This document shows, piece after piece, positions 1 through 7,823 of a DNA stretch of 64,000 bases. Position 1 is the stretch's first letter, and each line of letters opens with the position of its first letter. The DNA is from Actinoplanes philippinensis (GTDB lineage Bacteria; Actinomycetota; Actinomycetes; Mycobacteriales; Micromonosporaceae), in the NCBI RefSeq assembly GCF_900113015.1, contig NZ_FONV01000008.1, forward strand, positions 124,001 through 188,000. The letters are read 5' to 3'. The translations under genes and the position numbers were made by a program. The notes under the pieces were generated by a model. The model saw only the letters and a list, made by a program, of their open reading frames with translations. It ran no database searches and was not told where the DNA came from.

Positions 1-493
1 CCTTTGCGGGGGACCTTGTCGCCTCCGGACGCGTCGACGACGAAGATGTGCACGTCGATCAGGCCTTTGCTGAAGGTTGCGGTGAGGTTGTCGCCGCCGC
101 TTTCGACCAGGATCAGGTCGAGGTCACCGAGAGTGCGTTCGAGGTCCTCGATGGCGTCGAGGTTGGCGGAGATGTCGTCGCGGATGGCGGTGTGCGGGCA
201 GCAGCCGGTCTCGACGGCCCGGACGCGTTCGGGTGGCAGGACACCGTTGCGCAGCAGGAAATCGGCGTCCTCGGTGGTGTAGATGTCGTTGGTGACCACC
301 GCCAGGCGAAGTTCCGCGGCCAGGGCCCGGCACAGTGCGGCGACGAGCGCGGTTTTCCGGAGCCGACGGGGCCGCCGATGCCGACGCGCAGCGCCCGGCG
401 CCCGGCGGAAAGGGGTGAGTGCGGGTCGACGCCGGGTTCGGGGTGGGTGTGCGGGACGTCATCGGGTCCGTGCACATGCGGCTCGGGCGCCAT
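1..493 (-). pseudogene. ureG: UreG urease accessory GTPase, frameshifted and cut by window edge
   Basis: UreG is the GTPase that helps insert nickel into urease. The N-terminus is His-rich (MAPEPHVHGPDDVPHTH), typical of metal-handling UreG proteins, and is followed by the P-loop GIGGPVGSGK. Directly after the P-loop lysine the reading frame is lost: the T run at 353-356 (AAAA on the coding strand) is one base short of what is needed for GSGKTALVAALCRALAA. The rest is recognisable in the next frame, including VVTNDIYTTEDADFLLR, ETGCCPHTAIRDD, LILVESGGDNL and HIFVVDASGGDKVPRK at the window edge. Everything except that base is conserved, so this is either a recent inactivation or a homopolymer sequencing error. 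It is divergent from def and has two Nur-box-like sites upstream. Confidence 0.8.
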
Positions 494-559
494 GGGGCCT
501 CCGGAGCGTGTTCGCCGTGAATGTTCGGCTCGGGGAAGTCGCTGCATGCTACGCGTTAC

Positions 560-574
560 TGCAAGCCGACTGCA
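560..574. promoter_or_regulatory. Nur-box-like dyad upstream of ureG
   Basis: TGCAA-GCCGA-CTGCA, one mismatch from the tGCaa-n5-ttGCA operator known for Streptomyces Nur. It lies 67 bp upstream of the ureG start in the ureG/def divergent region. The weaker match and the presence of other dyads nearby make it a secondary site at best. Confidence 0.4.
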
Positions 575-645
575 GGAAGCCGCGCGACAATTTCCCGGGA
601 TGAAACATGGCCGGGTGGGATCGGCGGCAGTTCGCCGCTTCTTCT

Positions 646-660
646 TGCATCTCTATTGCA
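646..660. promoter_or_regulatory. Nur-box-like dyad between ureG and def
   Basis: TGCAT-CTCTA-TTGCA, flanked by a further T and A so that the outer arms read TTGCA/TTGCA. It is followed on the + strand by ACTACTAGA. The box in front of the ABC importer is followed on its own coding strand by the near-identical ACTAGTAGA, which suggests a shared promoter architecture firing toward def here. Confidence 0.55.
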
Positions 661-689
661 ACTACTAGAGAATCGCAGCAGGAGCACCG

Positions 690-746
690 GTGTTGCTTGG
701 CCGTGACCCGTCGTTCCGTCGTCAAGGGTGTTCCGGCAAGCGATGA
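690..746 (+). CDS. Candidate 18-residue leader peptide before def
   Basis: A GTG start at 690 follows GCAGGAG (678-684) at about 5 nt spacing. It opens an 18-codon frame ending in TGA at 744-746, with peptide VLLGRDPSFRRQGCSGKR. Its 3' part runs through the first arm of the strong hairpin at 721-772, an arrangement seen in attenuation leaders. There is no homology evidence. It depends on a transcript starting near the dyad at 646-660, which is inferred and not shown. Confidence 0.2.
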   Translation: MLLGRDPSFRRQGCSGKR

Positions 747-772
747 TCCAACCTCGCCGGAACGCCCTTGAC
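721..772 (+). promoter_or_regulatory. Long hairpin in the ureG-def intergenic region
   Basis: The arms at 721-737 and 756-772 are 17 nt each. They pair perfectly as + strand RNA, with one U-G wobble at 729/764, and have an 18-nt loop. No T run follows, so it is not a typical intrinsic terminator. It could be a 5' leader structure of a def transcript or the relic of a small inverted-repeat element. It ends 60 bp before the def start. Confidence 0.45.
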
Positions 773-797
773 TGTCTGCCGGCCCAGGCGACCTAGC

Positions 798-812
798 TGC
801 AAGTCAATTGCA
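798..812. promoter_or_regulatory. Perfect Nur-box-like dyad at def
   Basis: TGCAA-GTCAA-TTGCA is an exact match to the Nur-type form tGCaa-n5-ttGCA. It is enclosed by a second perfect inverted repeat, CTAGCTGC (793-800) and GCAGCTAG (816-823). The site ends 20 bp before the def ATG, a position where a bound repressor would block transcription of def-tsaD. Confidence 0.6.
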
Positions 813-832
813 GTAGCAGCTAGAGTGCGGCA

Positions 833-1336
833 ATGCCCGCGCGACCGATCACGCACTACGGCAATCCCGTCCTGCACCGGCGGTGTGCCGACGTCACGAC
901 CTTTGACCAGGCACTCGCTGACCTGGTCGCTGACATGTTCGACTCGATGTACGCCGCCAACGGTGTCGGCCTGGCCGCCAACCAGATCGGCGTCGACCTG
1001 CAGGTGTTCGTCTACGACTGCCCCGGCGACGACGGCGTCCGCCACAAGGGGCACATCGTCAACCCGGTGCTGCAGGCCGCCTCGGCGCTGGCCGGCGACG
1101 TCACCGCCACCGAGGGCTGCCTGTCGGTGCCCGGCCCCAGCGCCGAACTCGCTCGCGCCGCGCTGGCGTCGGTCACCGGCTTCGACCAGGACGGCACACC
1201 GATCACGATCTCGGGCACCGGCTACTTCGCCCGCTGCCTGCAACACGAGACCGACCACCTCGACGGCACCCTCTACGTCGACCGGTTGCCCGCGAGACGA
1301 CGTGACGAGCTGCTGCGTGAGGCCGGGCTACGCTGA
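833..1336 (+). CDS. def: Peptide deformylase
   Basis: Removes the N-formyl group from nascent proteins in the cytoplasm with a catalytic divalent metal, usually Fe(II). All three family motifs are intact in the 167 residues: GVGLAANQIG (about 44-53), EGCLSVP with metal-ligand Cys96, and QHETDH with ligands His138 and His142 and catalytic Glu139. Length is normal for actinobacterial Def. The usual def neighbours (fmt, priA) are absent. It is followed one base later by tsaD, and a perfect Nur-box-like dyad sits just ahead of the start, so it is probably a conditionally expressed second copy. The housekeeping copy cannot be seen here. Confidence 0.93.
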   Translation: MPARPITHYGNPVLHRRCADVTTFDQALADLVADMFDSMYAANGVGLAANQIGVDLQVFVYDCPGDDGVRHKGHIVNPVLQAASALAGDVTATEGCLSVPGPSAELARAALASVTGFDQDGTPITISGTGYFARCLQHETDHLDGTLYVDRLPARRRDELLREAGLR

Positions 1337-1337
1337 C

Positions 1338-2363
1338 GTGCCACTGATCCTCGGTATCGAGACGTCCTGCGACGAGACCGGCGCCGGCCTGGTCCGCGAC
1401 GGGGTTCTGCTCGGTGACGCGCTGGCCTCCAGCATGGACGAGCACGCCCGCTTCGGCGGCGTCGTGCCGGAGATTGCGGCCCGGGCCCATCTGGAGGCGC
1501 TGCCGCAGATCGTGCGGGCCGCCGTCGACCGGGCCGGTGTGGGTTTCGGGGACATCGACGCGGTCGCGGTCACCGCCGGGCCCGGCCTGGCCACCGCGGT
1601 CCAGGTCGGTCTGGCCGCCGGCAAGGCGTACGCGCTGAGCCTGGGTGTGCCGCTCTACGGGGTGCATCATCTGGCCGGGCACGCCGCTGTCGACGTGCTG
1701 GAACACGGTCCGCTGCCCGGGCGGTGCGTGGCGCTGATCGTCTCCGGCGGGCACACCTCACTGCTGGTGCTCGACGATCTGGTCCGGGATCCGATCGTGC
1801 ATCTGGGTGACACCGTCGACGACGCGGCGGGGGAGGCCTTCGACAAGGTCGCCCGTCTGCTCGGCCTGCCGTATCCGGGTGGGCCGGCGATCGACCGGAC
1901 GGCCCGTGACGGTGACCCGGCGGCGATCACGTTCCCCCGTCCGCTGACATCGGCGCGCGATGACCCGTACGGCTTCAGTTTCTCGGGTTTGAAGACCGCT
2001 GTCGCCCGCTGGGTCGAGCAGCACCGCGGCGCGGTGCCGGTCGCCGACGTCGCGGCCTCGTTCCAGGAGGCCGTCGCCGACACCCTGTCGCGTAAAGCCG
2101 TTGCCGCCTGCCGGGAACACCGCAGCGCGACACTGCTGATGGTCGGTGGGGTCGCTGCCAACAGCCGGGTCCGGTCGCTGATGGCCCAGCGATGCGCGGC
2201 GGCGGGGATCGAGTTGCGGGTGCCGTCGCCGCGGCTGTGCACCGACAACGGGGCGATGATCGCCGCGGTCGGTGACCTGCTGCTCCGGGCCGGGCTGCCA
2301 CCCAGCACACTCGGTCTGGGCATGCGCCCGACGGTGACGCTCAGCCGGGCCCTGATCGGGTGA
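1338..2363 (+). CDS. tsaD: tRNA N6-adenosine threonylcarbamoyltransferase TsaD
   Basis: Catalyses the last step of t6A modification of ANN-decoding tRNAs, with TsaB and TsaE as usual partners. The GTG at 1338 starts one base after the def stop and gives VPLILGIETSCDETG at the N-terminus, exactly where the family begins. The metal ligands are present: His111 and His115 in HHLAGHA, and the Asp of CTDNGAMIA at about 303. The nucleotide-site SGGHTSL and SFSGLK segments are intact, and the 341-residue length is normal. tsaD is usually clustered with tsaB and rimI; here it is paired with def under a metal-type operator, which points to an accessory paralogue. Confidence 0.92.
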   Translation: MPLILGIETSCDETGAGLVRDGVLLGDALASSMDEHARFGGVVPEIAARAHLEALPQIVRAAVDRAGVGFGDIDAVAVTAGPGLATAVQVGLAAGKAYALSLGVPLYGVHHLAGHAAVDVLEHGPLPGRCVALIVSGGHTSLLVLDDLVRDPIVHLGDTVDDAAGEAFDKVARLLGLPYPGGPAIDRTARDGDPAAITFPRPLTSARDDPYGFSFSGLKTAVARWVEQHRGAVPVADVAASFQEAVADTLSRKAVAACREHRSATLLMVGGVAANSRVRSLMAQRCAAAGIELRVPSPRLCTDNGAMIAAVGDLLLRAGLPPSTLGLGMRPTVTLSRALIG

Positions 2364-2507
2364 ACCCTCGCCGGTGCGGGCAACTCGGTGTCGTCGCCTC
2401 GTTCGCGCATCGGCCGCGACGGTGAACGCTCCGATCGCGAAACCGACGGGCGCCCCTCCCGCATGACCTGCCAACGAGCAGGGATCTCCCAGGAGCGTCC
2501 ACGTCGG

Positions 2508-3170
2508 TCAGCGGGCAGTTTCGGTGTTGAGGTCTTCGATGCGGTCGGTCCAGCGGGTGAGCAGGGCGGGATCGTGGCTGACGACCAGCACGCCCATGCC
2601 GGTGTGCTGCTGCTGGTCGGTGATCATGGCGGCGACATGAGCCTGGGTGGAGGCGTCGAGCATGGTGGTGGCCTCGTCGCAGAGCAGGTAGTCCGGGTCG
2701 TGGGCGAGTGCCCGGGCCAGGCAGGCGCGTTGCAGTTGGCCGTCGCTGACCGCGTGGGGCCGGCGGTCCAGCAGGTCGGGGGTCAGACCGGCGCGTTCGG
2801 CGAGATCTGTCACGCGGCCGGTGATCTGTTCGCGTGGGTGCCGGACGGCGCGCAGCGGTTCGGCGATCAGGTCGGACAGGCTCAGGCGTGGGTCGGCGGC
2901 GGCGCGTGGGCTCTGGAAGAGGACCCCGATTCTGGTACGAACGGACGCCGGCACCCGATGCCCGTGACCGCGAATCCGCTGCTCGTCGAGGGTGACGTGC
3001 CCGGAGTCCGGGGGATGCAGCAGTGCCAGCACCCGGACCAGGGTGGACTTGCCGGTGCCGGACGGGCCGCGCAGTCCCACGGTCTCGCCCCGTTCGATGG
3101 TCAGTGACACGTCGTGCAGGACCCGGCGGCCGCGATAGCCGGCGTGGATCCCGGAAGCGGTCAGACTCAT
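2508..3170 (-). CDS. ABC importer ATPase, NikE/DppF-like
   Basis: Second ATPase of a nickel/peptide-type ABC importer, acting on the cytoplasmic face of the permease pair. Walker A is GPSGTGKST; the signature is the slightly divergent VSDGQLQRACLARAL; Walker B is YLLCDEATTMLD and the H-loop is VVSHD. At 220 residues it is short for DppF but similar to NikE. The ATG overlaps the stop of the preceding ATPase by 4 bp (ATGA), making it the last of five translationally coupled genes. It ends convergent to tsaD, with 144 bp between them that hold nothing recognisable. Confidence 0.85.
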   Translation of the reverse strand: MSLTASGIHAGYRGRRVLHDVSLTIERGETVGLRGPSGTGKSTLVRVLALLHPPDSGHVTLDEQRIRGHGHRVPASVRTRIGVLFQSPRAAADPRLSLSDLIAEPLRAVRHPREQITGRVTDLAERAGLTPDLLDRRPHAVSDGQLQRACLARALAHDPDYLLCDEATTMLDASTQAHVAAMITDQQQHTGMGVLVVSHDPALLTRWTDRIEDLNTETAR

Positions 3171-4084
3171 GCGGCGGCCTCCGTGACCAGAGGGTGATGG
3201 CAGGCGACCGGTGGTCCCGCGGGCAGGGTGGCGCAGGCCCCGTCCGCGTGGGTGCAGCGTGGCGCGAAGGCGCAGCCGGCCGGCAGTGCGGTCAGCATCG
3301 GCGGATGCCCGGCGATCGGCTGGAAGGCCCGGTCCGGCAGGGCGTTCAGCAGCGCACAGGTGTACGGGTGAGCCGGTGCGGTGAACACGTCGGCGGCCGG
3401 CCGGTGTTCGACGATGCGGCTGGCGTACATGACCGCGACGGTGTCGGCGACCCGCTCGGCCGCCGCCAGGTCATGAGTGATCAGCAGGACCGTGCCGCCG
3501 GAGTCGCAGCGGCGCCGCAGCAGGTCGAGGGTGTGATCGACGAGTGGCCGGTCGAGGCCGGTGGTCGGTTCGTCGGCGATCAGCAGCGCCGGATCCGGTG
3601 CCAGTGCGAGGGCGGTGACCAGGCGCTGCGCCATGCCACCGGACAGTTCGAACGGGTACTTGCCCAACGCCGCCGCGTCCAGGCCGACCTGCTCGGCCAG
3701 TGAGTCCGCGAGGGCCGGATCACGCTGGTGGGCGCGCAGGGTCTCGGCGAGCAGCCGCCGCCCGGTGCGGACCGGGGTCAGCGCGGTGGCGGGGCTCTGC
3801 GGCACCAGCCCCAGCCGGCGGCCCCGGATCTCACGGGCGAGTCGTTTCTCGCCGCAGCCGATCAGGTCGACGCCGTCGAGTATCGCCCGGCCGCTGACCT
3901 CCGCGTTGCGGGGCAGCAACCCGAACAGGGCGTGCGCCAGCACCGATTTGCCGCACCCCGACTCGCCGACGATCGCGAGCAGTTCTCCCCGCCGTACCGC
4001 GAAGGTGTGATCGGAGACGGCCTGGACCGTCGCATCGCGCAACCGGAAGCGGACGCTGAGCCCGTCGATGTTCAGCAGTGTCAC
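3167..4084 (-). CDS. ABC importer ATPase, NikD/DppD-like
   Basis: ATP-binding subunit of the same importer. The GTG at 4084 overlaps the upstream permease stop (GTGA) and gives VTLLNIDGLSVRFR. Visible motifs are Walker A GESGCGKSV, Q-loop LVPQSP, signature ELSGGMAQRL, Walker B LLIADEPTTGLD and H-loop LITHD. The C-terminus has the oligopeptide/nickel-transporter extension with Cys-containing CAFAPRCTHADGAC, which in this family can carry an Fe-S or metal site. Length is 305 residues. An in-frame extension upstream reads through the permease gene and is not used. Confidence 0.87.
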   Translation of the reverse strand: MTLLNIDGLSVRFRLRDATVQAVSDHTFAVRRGELLAIVGESGCGKSVLAHALFGLLPRNAEVSGRAILDGVDLIGCGEKRLAREIRGRRLGLVPQSPATALTPVRTGRRLLAETLRAHQRDPALADSLAEQVGLDAAALGKYPFELSGGMAQRLVTALALAPDPALLIADEPTTGLDRPLVDHTLDLLRRRCDSGGTVLLITHDLAAAERVADTVAVMYASRIVEHRPAADVFTAPAHPYTCALLNALPDRAFQPIAGHPPMLTALPAGCAFAPRCTHADGACATLPAGPPVACHHPLVTEAAA

Positions 4085-4950
4085 AGGTCCAGCTCCGCTC
4101 GCACACGAGGGTCGAGATGATCGCGCCAGCGGGCGCTGAGCGCCGCGATGGCCAGGGTGACCACGATGACGGCCAGGCCGGGGACGATGCTGGCCCACCA
4201 GGCGCCGGTCAGCAGCGACCGCTGGCCGTCGTTGATCATGTTGCCGAGCGACGCCAGGTGTGGTGGCAGGCCGAGACCCAGAAACGACAGGGAGGTCTCG
4301 TGCCAGACCGCGTGCGGCACCATCAGCGTGGTGGCCAGCGCGATCTTCGGCAGGACGTGCGGCAGCAGGTGCCGGGTCAGCACCCGGGCCCGGCTCGCAC
4401 CGCCGGAGATGGCGGCGTCGATGAACGGCCGGGTGCGTAGCGACAGCAGTTCCGAGCGCACGATCCGGGCCGTGGACAGCCAGTGCGTCAGCCCGATCGA
4501 CAGGATCACCGCGCCGAGGCTGGGCCGCAGCATCGCCACGATGAAGATGCCCAGCAGCAGGTGCGGCAGGGCGGCGACGGTGTCCACGACGCGCATCAGG
4601 ATCCGGTCGGGCCATCCGCCGAGCAGCCCCGCGACACCGCCGAGCAGCCCGCCGACCAGGGTGGCGGTGACCGCGGCGATCACGCCGACCAGCAGCGACA
4701 CCCGCAGCCCGTAGATGCTGCGGTGCAGCACGTCGCGGCCCAGGTCGTCGGTGCCGCCCGGGTGTGCCCACGACGGTGGCAGGCCGACCTGGTCGAGGGC
4801 GACCGCGCTCTGGTCCAGCGGCCACAGCACCGGCACGGCCAGGCAGACGACGACCGCGACCACGAGAACCGTCGCGGCGACCACGGTGCCCCGGGCCCCG
4901 GGCCGCAGCCAGCGTAGGCGTCGGGGCCGGGGGAGAGTCAGTTCAGCCAT
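4081..4950 (-). CDS. ABC importer permease, NikC/DppC-like
   Basis: Inner-membrane permease of 289 residues. An N-terminal helix (about residues 24-44) precedes an external loop containing the family motif HPGGTDDLGRDVLHRSIYG. Further hydrophobic helices follow, along with the cytoplasmic coupling segment SGGASRARVLTRHLLPHVLP. The ATG overlaps the stop of the upstream permease by 8 bp. It pairs with that permease to form the channel for the substrate delivered by the lipoprotein. Nickel, a nickel-metallophore complex or peptides are all possible; the operator upstream of the operon argues for a metal. Confidence 0.87.
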   Translation of the reverse strand: MAELTLPRPRRLRWLRPGARGTVVAATVLVVAVVVCLAVPVLWPLDQSAVALDQVGLPPSWAHPGGTDDLGRDVLHRSIYGLRVSLLVGVIAAVTATLVGGLLGGVAGLLGGWPDRILMRVVDTVAALPHLLLGIFIVAMLRPSLGAVILSIGLTHWLSTARIVRSELLSLRTRPFIDAAISGGASRARVLTRHLLPHVLPKIALATTLMVPHAVWHETSLSFLGLGLPPHLASLGNMINDGQRSLLTGAWWASIVPGLAVIVVTLAIAALSARWRDHLDPRVRAELDL

Positions 4951-5908
4951 CGACGCGCACCCTCGGGTCGGCGGCGGAGTACGCCAGGTCGGTGACCAGG
5001 TTCGCCGCCAGTACCACGGCAGTGGTGATCAACGTGATCGCGGCGAGCAGCGGGAAGTCACTGCCGAGGGCCGCCTGCACGCTGACCGCACCCAGTCCGG
5101 GTAGCGAGAACACGGTCTCCACCAGCACCGACCCGCCCACGAGTTCGGGCAGGTGGGTGCCGATCAGGGTCAGGTAGGGCAGCAGCGCGGTCCGCAGAGC
5201 GTGCCCGAACAACACCGTGCGGCCCGGCAGCCCCCGGGCGCGGGCGGCCAGCACATGGTCGTCGCGCAGACTGTCGGCCACCGAGTCCCGGACGAACAGC
5301 AGGAACCACGGGGCCTGCGAGATCGCCAGCACGGCCACCGGCAGCACCAGATGATGAGCCACGTCCCCGACACCGGTGCCGGTGGCGCGCACGTCGGTCA
5401 GCCCGCCGGCCGGGAACCAGCCCAGGCCGAGGGCGAACACCGCGATCGCGGCGAGCGCCAGCCAGAACACCGGCATCGACTCGACCGCGTACGCCGCCGC
5501 CCGCACACCCCGGTCGAACAGCCCACCACGGCGGTACGCGGCGATCGTGCCCACCAGCAGGCTGCCGGCGAGCACCACCAGCAGGGTCACCCCGATCAGC
5601 AGCAGCGTCCAGCCGGCCCGGGCGCCGATCACCTCCGCCACCGCCTGATGCCGCGACGTCGACCAGCCCAGATCACCCTGCGCCAGGTTGCCCAGCCAGC
5701 GCAGGTACTGCACCGGCAGAGGGTCGTCGACACCCCAGTTGGCGCGGATCTGCGCCAGGTTCTCCGGGCTGGCGGTGAACGCGGCGGCGCCCGCGTACTG
5801 CGCTGCCGGGTCGTTCGGCGACGCCGCGCCGAGCACGAACATGCCCACGCTGGTCGCGAACAGCACCGGCACGGCGACGGCCAGCCGCCGGCGGATCAGT
5901 CGGATCAC
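4943..5908 (-). CDS. ABC importer permease, NikB/DppB-like
   Basis: Inner-membrane permease of 321 residues. The GTG at 5908 forms a GTGA overlap with the stop of the binding-protein gene and gives VIRLIRRRLAVAVPVLFATSVGMF, the usual NikB/DppB start with an immediate transmembrane helix. The periplasmic segment NWGVDDPLPVQYLRWLGNLAQGDLGWS and the coupling segment AARARGLPGRTVLFGHALRTAL are typical of the family. The longer upstream reading frame runs through the binding-protein gene and is rejected. Confidence 0.87.
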   Translation of the reverse strand: MIRLIRRRLAVAVPVLFATSVGMFVLGAASPNDPAAQYAGAAAFTASPENLAQIRANWGVDDPLPVQYLRWLGNLAQGDLGWSTSRHQAVAEVIGARAGWTLLLIGVTLLVVLAGSLLVGTIAAYRRGGLFDRGVRAAAYAVESMPVFWLALAAIAVFALGLGWFPAGGLTDVRATGTGVGDVAHHLVLPVAVLAISQAPWFLLFVRDSVADSLRDDHVLAARARGLPGRTVLFGHALRTALLPYLTLIGTHLPELVGGSVLVETVFSLPGLGAVSVQAALGSDFPLLAAITLITTAVVLAANLVTDLAYSAADPRVRVDG

Positions 5909-7470
5909 GTACGCGTCCAGGTGTTGATGTTCCACCACAGGCTGTTGGCGACGTCGTGCTCGTGCGGCTCGACCCGTGGCGTGACCCCGGCGATGCCGTC
6001 GGCGACCACATAGGTGTGCTGCAGATAGGTCAGGAACACCCACGGCACATCGGTGGCCAGTTGCTTCTGGAAACTCGTGTACGCCGCCAGCCGCTGCTCG
6101 CTGCCGGTAACTGACCGGCCGTCCTGCAGTGCCTTGTCGACGACCGCCGACTGGTAGGAGCCCGGGTTGAAGTAGCCCTGCTCGGCGAACTGAGAACTGA
6201 ACAGCTTGTAGGAGATGAAATCCGGGTCGTACGGGGTGCCCCAGCCCATGATCAGCGCGTCGTTCTTCATCCGCGGTGTGATCGCGTCCCAGGTCAGTCC
6301 CTCCGGCGTCACCTCGATGCCGATCTTCTTCGCGTCGGCGGTGACGGCGAGCGCGAGTTCCTTGCGCAGGCTGTCGGTGGCCGGGTACATCAACGTGAAC
6401 GCGGCCTTCTGCCCGTTCTTCGCCCGAACGCCGTCGGCTCCGGCGGTCCACCCCGCACCGTCCAGGATCGTGGCCGCGTCCGCTGCCGGTGTGATCGACG
6501 GGTCGGCGTAGGGCGAGGTGGGTGGGATCGGGCCGTAGGCGGGCTCGCCGGCGCCGCCGAGGACACCGGCGACCATCGCGGCCCGGTCCACGGCCGCGTT
6601 CAGCGCCTGCCGGATCGCGACGTCACCGGTGACCGGGTTCTTCATCGGCAGCATCACACCGCGGTAGTCGCCGGTCGGTACCTTGACCGCCTTCGGGAAT
6701 CCGGCGGCCAGCTTCGGCGCCAGCTCCACGGCGTCGAACTCCCCGGCCCGGGCCCGCTGCGCCCGCACGTTGTCGTCGGGCACGAACGCGACCACCACCC
6801 CCGAGTTGGACGGCTTACCACCCCAGTAGGAGTCGTTCGCCGCCAGCACCAGCCGGTCACCGGGCGTCCACGCCGTCACCTTGTACGGCCCGGTGCCGAT
6901 CGGCTTCTGATTGAAGGCGGCCTTGTTGACGTCCTGGCCGTCCAGCGCCTTCGCCGGGACGATGCCCAGGGTGAGCCGCTGCAGGAACGGCGCGTACGCG
7001 TACTTGAGCGTGAACACCACCGTGGACGCGTCCGGCGCCTCCACTTTGTCGATCATGTCCAGGTCGGAGCGCAGCGTGGAGTCGACCTTCGGATCCAGCA
7101 CCGTCCGGTAGGTGAACACCACGTCCTGCGCGGTCAGCGCACTGCCGTCGTGAAAGGTCACCCCGGGCCGCAGCTTCGCGGTCACGGTCGTCGCGTCCAC
7201 GGTCGGCAGTTGCTCTGCCAGCGCCGGGACCAGCTCGTTACGCCCGTCGCGGGCCACCAGACCGTCGAAGATCAGCGAAGCGCCGTCCGTGCCGTACCCC
7301 AGCACCGGGTTCAATGTGTCCGGCTCACCCGAGGTCGCGACGACGAGCGTGTTCGCCGTGTTGCTGCTGTCGGTAGTGGACGGGGTGGAGCAGCCGGTCA
7401 GCAACAGGACTGCTGCGGTCAATGCACTGATCAGGTGTACGCGGGGACGGGAGCGCATCATAATTGCCAT
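5905..7470 (-). CDS. Substrate-binding lipoprotein, NikA/OppA-like
   Basis: Extracytoplasmic solute-binding protein (SBP_bac_5 family) of 521 residues, exported by Sec and lipid-anchored: the n-region MAIMMRSRPRV is followed by a hydrophobic core and lipobox LLTGC with Cys27. Family marks include TLVVATSGEPDTLNPV, RPGVTFHDGSALTAQDVVFTYRT and the IGTGPYKV segment. It is the first gene of a five-gene coupled importer operon. The Nur-box-like dyad ends only 12 bp before the ATG at 7470 and no good ribosome site is visible, so a short or absent leader is possible. In Streptomyces the nickel-repressed nik operon has this gene set, but the substrate is not proven here. Confidence 0.88.
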   Translation of the reverse strand: MAIMMRSRPRVHLISALTAAVLLLTGCSTPSTTDSSNTANTLVVATSGEPDTLNPVLGYGTDGASLIFDGLVARDGRNELVPALAEQLPTVDATTVTAKLRPGVTFHDGSALTAQDVVFTYRTVLDPKVDSTLRSDLDMIDKVEAPDASTVVFTLKYAYAPFLQRLTLGIVPAKALDGQDVNKAAFNQKPIGTGPYKVTAWTPGDRLVLAANDSYWGGKPSNSGVVVAFVPDDNVRAQRARAGEFDAVELAPKLAAGFPKAVKVPTGDYRGVMLPMKNPVTGDVAIRQALNAAVDRAAMVAGVLGGAGEPAYGPIPPTSPYADPSITPAADAATILDGAGWTAGADGVRAKNGQKAAFTLMYPATDSLRKELALAVTADAKKIGIEVTPEGLTWDAITPRMKNDALIMGWGTPYDPDFISYKLFSSQFAEQGYFNPGSYQSAVVDKALQDGRSVTGSEQRLAAYTSFQKQLATDVPWVFLTYLQHTYVVADGIAGVTPRVEPHEHDVANSLWWNINTWTRT

Positions 7471-7481
7471 GATCTACTAGT

Positions 7482-7496
7482 TGCAAAAGGCTGGCA
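7482..7496. promoter_or_regulatory. Nur-box-like dyad before the ABC importer operon
   Basis: TGCAA-AAGGC-TGGCA, one mismatch from tGCaa-n5-ttGCA. On the coding (minus) strand it is followed by ACTAGTAGA, nearly the same as the ACTACTAGA that follows the dyad at 646-660. It ends 12 bp from the importer ATG, a position that fits repression. Confidence 0.55.
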
Positions 7497-7568
7497 ATAG
7501 TGTGTGATGGGCTGCGACGGCGCGGGCCGCCCTCCGTGGGCGTCCCCGTGACCGGGCAGGGCTGCCGA

Positions 7569-7823
7569 TCAGTCGGCTGCGGCCAGGGCGGCGATCCGCA
7601 GCGACAGGTCACGGACCACGTCCGGTACGGGCCGGCCGCTGCCACCGCTCACCAGGGTCAACGAGACCTCGGTGAGCAGCAGGAACGCGTGTGCTCGCTC
7701 GGCGTCGTCGGTGAACTCGGCGGCCAGCGCCTGCGCGCCCGCGACATCGCCGTGGTGGCGGGCCGCGATGATGCCGAGGGCGCGCTGCATGCCGGCGAGC
7801 AGGGCAGCCGAGTCCGGTGTCAT
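7569..7823 (-). CDS. Small unknown protein coupled to alaS (family A, copy 1)
   Basis: An 84-residue protein of no recognised family. Its ATG at 7823 overlaps the alaS stop by 4 bp (ATGA), so it is translationally coupled. It is clearly homologous to the 82-residue protein encoded just after sod: both share a G-x-IAA-x-H-x-GD-x-AGA core, a hydrophobic F-x-LL-x-E-x-x-LTLV helix, and a C-terminal V-x-x-LSL segment. It looks all-helical and soluble, with no signal peptide, Cys or membrane segment. Occurrence of both copies directly behind metalloenzymes with metal-type operators suggests a shared role in metal supply, enzyme assembly or regulation; that is inference. Confidence 0.8.
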   Translation of the reverse strand: MTPDSAALLAGMQRALGIIAARHHGDVAGAQALAAEFTDDAERAHAFLLLTEVSLTLVSGGSGRPVPDVVRDLSLRIAALAAAD

